Made by a program: the position numbers and the translations under genes. From Albula goreensis (lineage: Eukaryota > Chordata > Actinopteri > Albuliformes > Albulidae): DNA of 64,000 nt. Each line of letters opens with the position of its first letter. Positions within the stretch are counted from its first letter, which is position 1. The DNA is taken from the NCBI GenBank assembly GCA_022829145.1, contig CM040746.1, positions 7,644,684 through 7,708,683 on the forward strand. Reading direction: 5' to 3'. Under the pieces are notes generated by a model. That model saw only the letters and a program-made list of their open reading frames with translations, was not told the origin of the DNA and made no database searches. Positions 12,501 to 23,400 of this stretch are shown piece by piece.

Positions 12501-15500
12501 ATTAATTAGCCTAGCCTCACCGGGGAATGGTAGAGGTTAAGCCAGTTAAGATCGTTGGTCTTATCACTCACTAACCACCATTCCTGGTTGGCTGGGCACC
12601 TATGGATGCAGAAACTGAGTATATGTCCGTTGTCCATCGTCTCTGACAGTATAGGTAGTGTATAATTGGTGGTGCATCTGCGGTGTGAAAGAAGTGAGGG
12701 CAAGTTGTCACATTAATCAGAGGAGCCATGTGCTTTTTGCTTCCTCCTCCCAAGCTGCTTGGAAGAGGGTTGCTTGCAGGATGTCAATAAATTTTGCTAA
12801 AATGATTTTTTTTTTAAAAAAAATGCATCGTTTTTATTAGATCACACTTGAACACATTCTGATCTTGGCATTTTTACTCTCAGAGGGAAATCCATCATCA
12901 CTTAGAACAATAAGCTTTGTGTGGGGACGAACAAATAAGGCTGTTGGGTCTGGCTGGAGATCAGCGTTGGCTAGGCAACAGCTGGCTGAGCCTCTTTGGG
13001 AAATGATAGCTGCTAAGCTGGGCTCCTCATGCTCGAGGAGGCTTCTTCTCTCAATCACATTATTAATGGGGACCTTTTTACCCAGAATGCCAAGCCTGGG
13101 ATCCATATTGAACACGACATTTCAATGCGGAATTCCCAACTGTGTTCTGCTGCATGCTGCATTCTGTTCTGAAACATTCACGTATATCTCTCAGAATTCA
13201 AAGGCAGATGTAATTATGATTCAATTCAAAACGGTTCCTGAATGCAGCCACGCAGTATGGCTGAAGAATCACGCCCAGTAACATTATCTCTTTTACTCCG
13301 CCTTGTTTCTCTTCCAGTCTCTGTATCTTTGTGTGCGTTGCCCATGGAGCGCCATTTCAGTGTGTGTTCTGCAAACGACGAGGTGCACGTTTATAAGCTT
13401 GGACATCTGGCCAGCAGCTTTTTTTTCGGATTCATTAAATAGGAGTGGCTTGGTAGCCGGAGGGGGTGAAAAGGATTGTGGGGGATTTGGCCAAATTCAG
13501 TTGCAGTTAAAAAAAAATGCTCTGTTTACGGCATGGGAGATGGACAATCAATGTTCTGGCAATTTCTCTCTTCACTCCATTTAACTTGAAAAAAATACTT
13601 CTCCTTTTCATACTCAGAAATTCACTGAAGACTTAAACACATAGAGTGGATGATTATCAATCCCTAGGAGCTTCCCAGAGAATCTTGCCAGTCGCTAGGT
13701 TGGTTCAAGGCACATGTGTAAAAGCTGCCTCTAAGCATAACTTGTTTTGGCTTTTATCCTTTTTTCTAGAAGCCATCACATTGGTGTTCAGAGAGATCAT
13801 TGAGATCCTTTTCATGACATCTGTAGACTCCCAAATGAATCCACATGCTCTGCAGAGTAGCCACCAGAATTCCATTTCACAACATTTCAGGGATCAAAAC
13901 ATTTTCTTGAATATTTACTTTGGCACTCAACAAAATTTTTGCATAAGTAATATACTCATATCATACCTTATGTTCCTTCTACCAAACATAGACTACAGTA
14001 CCTGGTTGTGGGTTTTTAAAATCAATTCTACATTATTTAATTGGAAACATCTTAAATTAAATACTGCGTTAAAAATAACCTAAGTAAAATGAGTAAATAG
14101 CCAAAATAAAAATTGAATGTATGTGCTTTTTATGCTGTTAAAACATGTATGCCTGTTGAGTGTATGTTTAATATCATATTACATTTGAGCTAGTCATAAT
14201 ACACTGTTGAATTAATGAGGTGGCCTGGCATCTCCTGTAAATAACATTATCTGGCAGCCTTCGCCGCATGCCAACCCCCTCCCCCCCCAAAACACAGCGG
14301 CCCCCGCCATACGCCCCATCGCCACAAACCCAGCGACTCACAATGCTTCAGAGAGCATGATTGAGCAAAAGAAATGCAGCTTGATGGTACACACAGAGGG
14401 ATGAAATGGACAATGAAGATTCCATATGTCGTCCCTGCGCCGTAATTAGAGCCTGTCACATACTCTGCCTCTCTCCCTTCCTCAGTTTGTCTCCTTCCAT
14501 CCCTCCTTTCCTCTCGCTCTCTCACTTCAGCTTAGCCTAATATGCTTTTCTTGGCATGCCATACATTCAGTGAGTACCGCACTGAAGAAAACGAGCGACA
14601 AACCATGCAAAACCAGTACCGATGGTTATATTTTTGTATGTCTTTCCTTCTGGCATCGTTCCAGTATTATTTTTTCCAATTGAAAATTGTGCCTAGGTAT
14701 TTCAGACCATTATCTTATGTATGGGGCAGTAAACCTCTCTGTTTGGTGCATATTTGGATGAGTTAACGTCCGCAGAGCCACCTATGTTGCCTTTATCCTC
14801 TGATTCCTGTCCTGTGTCAATTGATTATTTAAAATTATTCAGCTACACATCAGCACACCTGGATATTGAGGGGGTTTTGGGTTCAAGTCCCCAGGCCAAG
14901 TGCCGCGACCTTTGTCCCCACTGGCTTCCAAGGTCACAAACTTTCTGTGATTTCTCTGTCCTCTGGGACCAGTAAGCTTCAGTGCTTGTCTGTGGTGAAT
15001 TTTTCCATGGCAACCCTCAATAAGAGGAATACCTTTAGCCACCCTCTGGCACTCATACTTGTGTGTGATTTACAATGGTTTTGGTTGTTTCTAATTAATT
15101 GGTTGAAAAAAAAACACATAAAGCCAATATCTCTCATTTATTGTACCAAAGAGACTCTTTTAGTCATCACCATGGAGATCGCCAGAGTGCGTTACGTCCA
15201 CAGATGTGACCAGCTTGTGTTCATTGGCTATGCAGTTAATTGTTATTCACCGTCCCACTAGTGAGAAATGTAGTGCAGGTAGTCTTTATTTACCACATTT
15301 CTAATTATCCATTTTGTATTATGCCTTAAATTGTTGTATCTTTAACACACAAGAAAAAAAATTGACATTCCTACAATAACACCAGGAATATAACAATAAG
15401 AATTCAGTACAGCTGTTAGTAAAAAGCACATCAGATTTCAATATCATCAGAGATGTGATGCAGGAGATTAAAATGAGAGCCCTACACTGTTGTGTGACAC

Positions 15501-15559
15501 AGGCACAAGGTGGATTAGTTTGAGTCTGAAACAGGAGCATTGTGGGACACGTGTGGGCC

Positions 15560-16030
15560 TCTCTCCTCACTGAGCCGCACCCCCACAGAGCGAAGTGCTG
15601 GGCCGTGAACCTGGCAGCGAGCTGATTGGCCGGGCCCTGGCAGGGGCGGGGATTTGCGGGCAGGGGGAACCTCTGACTGCGGCACAGCTGTCGGAGGAGT
15701 CTGCGCTGGTATCTGCGGCATGTCGATGTGCGAAGTACAAAAGATGAATCTCGTTCCTCAGGAGAGCGCCGCATATGTCAGCTATGTTGTCCCATTAAGG
15801 CGATCCATTTATCAACCCACCGAATGCCAATTAAACTGCCCAGGATGGTGCAGGTGTACGACAGGCAGGTGGTGCCAAGCTATGCCATGGCAGAGGCTCG
15901 TCCGGCTGCCGGAGTTTCACACGTGCCCCTGCTCCCCAGCCCCGCTAACCCCCCTCAGTCCTGCTCATACTGTACTCCTCCATCCGAAACGCCCACCGGA
16001 CCCCCTGAAGATGGCAGGCCTGCCCCAGCG
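15560..16030 (+). promoter_or_regulatory. GC-rich segment with CCAAT-type and GC boxes
   Basis: A local GC-rich island in otherwise AT-rich DNA, about 4.6 kb upstream of the itga4 start. It contains GATTGG (inverted CCAAT, 15,624-15,629) followed 12 bp later by a GC box aggggcgggga (15,642-15,652). ORFs of 115-151 codons cross it on both strands without recognisable homology. It could be a distal promoter or enhancer; no transcript evidence is available. Confidence 0.25.
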
Positions 16031-17297
16031 CCAGAGCGAATGAAGGGACTCAAACTTTTCTGTTTCTCTCTCTGAAGGCTCTGACAGAGAGGGGGCACCA
16101 TGGGCCCGACCGTCTCCATGGTGTGGAAACACAATTGGCACTTCTCTGTCAGGGCAAGTCAGCTTCAGTCCGCCAGTGATATAACCCAGGAGTATAGCTG
16201 AACTACCGTTATTGCACCAAGAGGACGTGACAGGAGGAGGAGCAGGAATGAATGAAGAGAGAGAAAAGATGGTAAAAGAAGGCAGAACAAAGGGTGTGAA
16301 GAGAAACAAGATAATTAATCTCACTGGGATGGTTTCCTACACATGAATTATTCTGAGAAAAAAAAAAAAACTTTTAGGGGAGATCTAATTTCATCCTCAT
16401 CTAATTTTGCTTTAAGTCTAGGGGCAGGCTTAATCCATGTGAGAAAATGCCTCAAACTGATAATTTGCACTGGTTACACTTGAAAATATAAAATTAGACT
16501 GACCATTGCACAAATATGATATAAGCGTGTGATCAGGCCATAAGAATCTTTTGACTTCCCACAGTGAGGCTTATAGATAACACATGCAGATATTTTGAAC
16601 AGGGTATTGTGTATTGTGTATTGTGTAGGCTTTTCCAGTGCAGTTCTTGTTCTTAACTTCTTCAGATATTGCTCTTAACTCAGATGTATAAGTGGCTACT
16701 GTCATATTCATATACTTAATAACATTTTCACTGATGCATGTCCTGCTTTTCTGGAGAATAAATAACTCCATGAATAATGAATACTGATATAGGGTTCTGT
16801 CTCCTGTCACTATGACAGCATCAGGTTGGTATGGTTACATAGTTGGACACATTGGTTAAAGACTAACACCAGAGTGGAGCTAAAGGTCCAGTTGCATGTT
16901 TACTCAGGACCAAACCAATGCAACTGGTCAAACTGAGGTTAAACTGGCTAAACAGGAAAGGACAAAGACAATACTGGCAGCTGAGAGTTTCATTTCTGCA
17001 GTCATGGGAGTAGCTGAAGACAATGAGGAGACCCCCTTGAAAATCAAATAAACTGATTGTAGTGTAATAAACAAAATGTGTCTAGAGAGTGGTGAGAAAT
17101 TACATAGCCAACAAAATGTATATTCTCTACTCTGATGCCTTCCGATTATGACAATGTGCCTTATTTGATTTCAAAACACTTGTAAAGCAATGATTAGACC
17201 CACTGGATACTAGAGTAACTTTTAGTGACATACCCCTTAAACTGACATAGTTGGGAAACCATTACCAGCTTTCACCCAACACATTGTTGGGAAATAA

Positions 17298-17485
17298 AAT
17301 TACATTACTGTCATTTAGCTGACGCTTTTATCAGGCTTTACAGTTGATTACTAACCAAGGGCCAATCTCCCTGGGAGCAGAGACCTTGCTCAAGAGGCCC
17401 AACAGCAATGGTGTTCTTGCTGTGGCTGGACTGGGACTTGAACTGCCAACCTCAGGGTCCCAGTCATGTTGCCACTGGCTGGTGC
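17298..17485 (-). mobile_element. tRNA-derived SINE copy
   Basis: On the minus strand, a B-box-like ggcagttcaagtcccagtcc leads into ccattgctgttgggcctctt and a tail gataaaagcgtcagctaaat. The same family as the copy at 30,990-31,185, sharing most of its length in the same orientation. Confidence 0.7.
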
Positions 17486-20010
17486 CACATTGAATTTCAG
17501 GCTCTGAAGAGACCTTCAAAGTTCACGTTAATACACACTGTCCGGTTGTGGTGGTAATGAAAAACCCTCCAATGAAGGAGGGCTCAGAATCAATTCCCAT
17601 CCATGTGAAATTTTACATAAATAAGGCAATATACATTGTCTTAAGACAGCTTTTACCAAACGCCTTTTCAATTCAATAGCTAATAAAAATTCCTCTTCAG
17701 TTAAAAGGTTTTTCCAACTAACTAAATAAAAAAGCATTCAAAATGGATGAGTTTAGGAGTTTAAGAAACCAGATAAAACAAAAGAAAAAAAAAAAACATC
17801 CAGGCTAGGGGATGATAGGGGCAAACCAACAGCATGCAAGGATTACCCCTTAGCCCACAGCAAGGGGAACCAGCAAAACAGAGCTCAAAAAGCCAGCTCT
17901 CAAAACTTAAATAAAGACCTGCCTCACTACATCTTTCAAATCTTACCAGGTTTAATACTACAGATAACATTTCCTACAGAGAAGACCATCCTTGAGACTC
18001 CATGGTGACATTTTGGCTCAAATGAGCACCAGAGAGGCAAACTACTGCCCCTTAAGTACCCAACAGAAATGGGCGTTGCCACATCCTGATTGGATAAGGG
18101 GAAATATATTCACACCTGCTCTCTATCATGATTTAGATGCCACCTCCCACACTGCAGACCCAGGTGATTCCAATAATCACCAAACCATTGGAGGGATTCA
18201 AGCAAACTAAATTCGAGGAAAAACCCTTGAAACACGTGAAAACAAATCAGGCCGTGCAAAAACAAATTCCAGCCAACACCACAGAATATGTGACTGCTAC
18301 ACAATGGTGCTGCCCCACCTCAACCTCAATTCTCTAACCATTCCTACACCACCATGCTACACTGCCATACCCTGAGTCCTTATTTACGTTATTTACCTGT
18401 CAGTGATCCCAGAGGAGTCACTACTCTATGCAAATGTGTCATTTGAGGTGCCCACATTGCCAGTGTATCGACATTTACATTATGTAGAATGTTCAATTAC
18501 GTTTGAATACATAGTGCTGTCAATGTGACGTTCTTAATTGTGTATGTTTGTATTGCCTTTGGTGTATCTTTGAGAAAGATTCAAATGTTTTTTTTCCACT
18601 TCATATTCATTAAAATATTACAAACAAAACCACAATGGAGTTGTACTACAGTAAATATGCATATGGCTGTATTTGCTTATACCTGAACTTTGAGATGGAA
18701 AGATTTCTGCTTTCCCATAACTCTCCCTTGCATTAATCAGAGTGAACTTTTCTAGGATGAAAAATGACATCATTATCAGGCAGATATTTTTAACATTTTC
18801 TGAAAGATTGCTTCTTGGCAATGCCCAATAATTAGTGTATTCAGATTTAAAGGAGAGCAGGGGCCTCATAAAATCCAAACCACCAACTAATTAATTGTAA
18901 TTACAAAGAATGTATCTCAGCGTTGGAAAATAGCACTCAGTGAATATTGTTTCTTCTCCCATTTGTCCTTCTTACCCACAAAACTACATGTTCTGGGTAT
19001 ACATTATCTCATTTTTATCAAGCTAGCTCTTCAGTTTCAAAGATTATTCAGAGAAATGTTCCTTGCTGCCCATGAATATCTCTTTTGAATGCAAACACTC
19101 GTCTGAACCTTTCCCCCCCTGAAAAGCCCATAATAGCTGACAGGGCTTGCAGCTTGTGCCTGTAGGAAACCTCCAGACGTGATATTTCCATAGACTGGAT
19201 TTACACCTGTCTTGAAATCTTACAGATGGAGATGTCTGTTTAAGCTTACATGGAGCTGGAAGGAAGACTTGTGGCTGAAAGCAAAACAACTGAATTTATC
19301 TCATCTCTGTTCTCATATTGTGTAAGTCTCTGGAATAGGGCTGGGTGGGGGAAGTTCACGGACAGAGGGCTATGTAGGAGGGGCTATAATGTATATAGTT
19401 CATCTCTTGCATCCTATAAAGTGTCTGCAGGATTCACACGGCCTGTCAAGTCCTTTGTGGTTGTCTTCAGAGAGCTTTCCCACCTTCTACATCATCGTTT
19501 CCAGATTTTACCATGAACTTATTTAACATGAAACTTACCAGTACAAATGTGATTTCAACTACATTGAAAGTCATAAAAAGTAACAAAGACTGAAATGTTG
19601 AAATGATAATGAGAGATCAAAATACACTATTTATTGGATTCGATAGGGTTCTATGTCTAACCCTTTGAATTGAGATGGTTCTTGGCAGAATTCTTACGAC
19701 AGGGTTTCAGAAGACCCTCAGAATGTAAAAGAGTTATTCATTGAATGACTTGGATAGGTTCTGGGTGAAACATCTGTAATATAGCAATGGTCTTGGTTTA
19801 ACCCCTAGATGTTTTCTGTGTGGAATCCTAACTACATAAAGGAGATAAATCATCATTGTCGGCCATGTTTTAGCTGTACAAAAAATAAATACTGCGAGCA
19901 TTGATCTTACCAGTAAAATTCAAAATGAAAGTAGTGCAACAAACAAACAAGTGCTGCAATGAACAGCTTCAAAGTTAACGCTCCTCCTAACCGACTGTCA
20001 TAAGTGTCGC
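17486..20010. other. Proximal upstream region of itga4
   Basis: No gene or recognised repeat. The transcription start of itga4 presumably lies within the last few hundred bases, but no convincing TATA or CpG island was seen. Confidence 0.45.
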
Positions 20011-20211
20011 GTGACTAAGTTTTACTGTACAGTGTGCGCTCGTGCATGGACAGAGGCAACACGCGCGGCAAGAGTTAAAAGCCTCAGTTTGGATTGCCTG
20101 TTTGAGAATTGGACATGTAGAACCAGCTTTTTCGCCAATCGTATTTATTACGTTATGACTTTAATTCTTTTCCTCTGCTTTCCGCATTTTCCTAAGAAAT
20201 TGTCAACGTAA
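20011..20211 (+). promoter_or_regulatory. Candidate upstream ORF in the itga4 leader
   Basis: A 66-codon ORF starts at an ATG 203 bp before the itga4 start and ends in TAA two bases before it. No homology was recognised. If the transcript begins upstream of 20,011, ribosomes would terminate right next to the main ATG and this ORF could dampen translation. The transcription start cannot be seen here, so the ORF may not be transcribed. Confidence 0.3.
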
Positions 20212-20213
20212 AT

Positions 20214-20407
20214 ATGGATCTACACCCGCTGCAGAAACTTCCCCTGTCCCTCAGTGTTTTGGAGTCACTGATAATTTACTTTTGGTGTTTTTTAACCTTG
20301 ACCAGGAGCTACAATGTGGATACGGAACATTTTATAGATTACACTGGTTCAAATGGCACTCTGTTTGGATATTCAGTTTTGCTTCATAAACATGAAAACG
20401 AGACGTG
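20214..20407 (+). CDS. itga4: itga4 exon 1 (start codon, signal peptide)
   Basis: The ATG has A at -3 and G at +4, a strong start context. It encodes a hydrophobic leader (LIIYFWCFLTLT) followed by the mature start YNVDTEHF and the blade-1 motif LFGYSV. The exon ends two bases into a Trp codon, with donor GTATGT. The preceding in-frame stop and the leader support this start. Confidence 0.93.
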
Positions 20408-23400
20408 GTATGTAGCCTTGGTTTTTAAGTTAACGTTGAAGTTTGACAGTAAAAAGTGCGGCAAGTTACAATATACATTACAACATACATGCAGTATTTA
20501 CATTTTTAATGAGTTTAAGTAATCAGGAATAATTATTGGTTCGTTTGGGCTCGTGAAGTTGACAATATCATTCTAAGGTTGAACCCAAGAAACTAACAAC
20601 ATAATACACTAATCGAAGAAGGCGTGGGAAATAATAAATAGCACCCTTCATTTTAGATTACGCAATTCTCCTGTATTTACCCAGAGCTTTACATAAAACG
20701 TCCAACATCTTTATCGACTTTCTCTGTGTTTCAAAAATATATTGAGTGAGGTGTGTGCTCTGCAATAATTAAGGAGGGGGTTGTACAATATAATGTAAAT
20801 TATTATTAATATTATATAATGTTATAACTTTATCATTCGTTTAGAATGACTTTTTTTGTAAAAAATGTGTTGCTTTGGACTTCATGCTGTACCATAAGGT
20901 GTGAAACCACATTTAATCTTTTTCAGGTTGATAGTGGGAGCTCCGACTTCAAACTCCACGTACTACGACAGCTGCAATCCTGGCGCAATTTTTAAATGCC
21001 AAATCACAAACGGGACATCGTGTGAGGAGATTAACTTTGGTTTGTATTGAACACTATTTTTTTCTCTCCTCTATCCTTTTCCTTTTTGCCTTTGCACGTT
21101 AACTTGTGCTGCTGTCATTCTTGTAGCTATTATAATGTAATTTCTAAAATAAGGCGTATGCTCTTGCATATTCAAACTATCCCATCATTGCACTATATTG
21201 TATATTGAGGTTAATAAGCTGTATCCCAACAGAGAAAATAAGTCCATCAGTATGTCATTAGATTACATGTTTTGTAGGGCTTGATATTATTCATCTGGGT
21301 GACTTGGGTTTATGCATGCGAAAGAGTGAGCTTGTGATTCCTTCATAAGATATTGTTATTGTTTGCAGGGCTGTCTTCCAAGGTCACTGGTTTATTTAAC
21401 AAAATGGACAATTCAATTCATCAGTTAAAATACTTGTTGGGAAATTCTGACCAGAATGTTACTCTGTTGTATGAACATTTTGGAATGCATAATTCTGCTC
21501 CCACTCTGTCAAAATCCATAAGTGGGCATGGTGCATAACTATAAAATCAATGATATCAGATGATATGTACAAGCTATTTATTTTATGTACATGGACATCA
21601 CTTTGCAATTCCTAACATTTAGCTGAAATGATTGTATGTTTGGGCTGCCATTCAGAAACCGCCTCTAACCAACAAAACCATGATGTATGATGATGACCAT
21701 GGCATATAAGTTAGAGCATGTGCAAAACGCTACATGTCTCGAAAATGATTTTGGGAAACATATTTATGTTCCACAGGCTCTTTTTGATAATTAAATGTTC
21801 ATCCGTCAAGCAGGAGGCATAAACATAGTCTTCTCAAAGATGAATCGGTTTCATTGCTTGTAGCAATAGTCTCTAACTTTCCTTGCTTGTTTGGTTGAAT
21901 CCCATGCCTGATCATCCCTGTAAGGTAATACTCTGTTAATTATCTGGTACATTGTTAAAAATGAGTCTGACATCGGCAGACTTTTTAAAGTAGTGCACAA
22001 AAAATGGTTAATGTCTCTTTTCTGTTTATGTGTTCGTGATGTCAAGGCTGTACCTCAGTTTGAATCTGTTAACCGTGCTGGTGCTATGAACGTCAAAGCA
22101 GTTGTTTTGCTGAGTTTCATTTGTTTCTGTTTTGTTGCAGCCATGCTGCATGATTCACAATGTGGGAAGACTTGTCATCCTGAACGTGACAATCAGTGGC
22201 TTGGCGTGAGCATGTCCCGTCAGCAGACCGACGGGAAGCATTTTGGTTTGTAATCAGAACAGGGTTTAACCTTCTGGCTCCACTGGCATATGAGAGACCC
22301 CATCCCATGGGATTTGAAGGTTTTAACTTTATATGCAAGAGCTGCCAGCTTAATATTTTATCCTTTTACCTGTACAAAATAGAGGCTTGGACTCAATCAA
22401 ATCCTGAGATCTGAGGACGTATGCAATTCAATCACAGAACAATTTAGTCTTTTGAATATTCCATTGTGGTATAGAATGAAAAAAAAAACATTCCAAAGGT
22501 GATGTTAGCTTGTCTCCAATGAAATAAAAATTATCCAGTGAGACATATTATAACTGACCTCTGTAATTGTGGCTTTATTGCAATTGACCTTTTGCAAATA
22601 GACAAAGATACTAAGTGAATTTAATTTGGTCCCAGACACCATGACTTATTGTGCATTTAATTTGTTTTTTCTAGAAGGACCTGGCTTCCAGTATGTGCTA
22701 ATGTATTATTTGTCTTAATCATTGGCATCTGTTTTAAGATTGCATAATTTCTTGTTATAGGTCTGTGGACATCGTTGGAAAAATATCTTTTTCATAAATA
22801 GACCCGATGAAAACAAACTGCCACTTGGTGTATGCTACAAATTAGATGCAAAGTTGATTCCATCAAATCGGTATATTCCATGCTACAAAGGTACGACAGG
22901 ATATCACATCTGAAATATTCATTACATTCTTTCATACATTTTCATCCATAAATTACTTCCATATTGTAATAACCCTTGATTCAACCTTTGATGCTCAAAT
23001 ATTGTGTTGGGTATTATCATCTGTAGAAATAATCATAATTATAGTCATCAGGTTTTCTGTAAGAGAAGAAAGCGTCAGTTAAAGCCCATACTTTCAATCA
23101 AATTTCAGGTCAATTTTTGTAACATGATTTTTCATTGGACCAAACAAATTATCTCACCCAATGGCAAGGACTCTCTTTGCACAATTAAAACAGTATAGTG
23201 CACACTAAATATTTTTGTAAATCAGACTCCAAGATTTCACTGGCGCAGTGATTTGTTTTGGGAATGAAAAATATGCCGGAGTAGGCCGTTCATCCCTGCA
23301 TGAGAGGACAGTTTCTTAGCATTGACACTGGTACTTCCACATAGACCAGCAGGGATGTTACTTATTGGAGATACTTGCTGGTCTGTGCTGTTTCATGTCA

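Larger units (their letters stand above)
4179..17297. other. Intergenic DNA upstream of itga4
   Basis: No coding exon recognised. Contents are a SINE tail at 8,404, a hairpin-like inverted repeat at 6,613-6,665, a short GT run at 9,487, POU/homeodomain-like motifs at 10,240-10,330 and 11,430-11,720, and the GC-rich segment at 15,560-16,030. ORFs of 138 (12,865) and 145 (13,646) codons lack family features. Confidence 0.55.

Noticed and set aside
12865..13281. 138-codon plus-strand ORF
   Set aside because: No domain, no compatible splice context, and a similar-length ORF on the opposite strand; likely chance.
13646..14083. 145-codon plus-strand ORF
   Set aside because: No homology or motif recognised; AT-rich chance ORF.
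15319..16075. Several ORFs of 115-151 codons on both strands
   Set aside because: The GC-rich segment depletes stop codons; no recognisable protein in any frame.
20011..20211. Extension of the itga4 N-terminus upstream
   Set aside because: The upstream ORF is in a different reading phase and ends before the ATG; the signal peptide already starts at 20,214.
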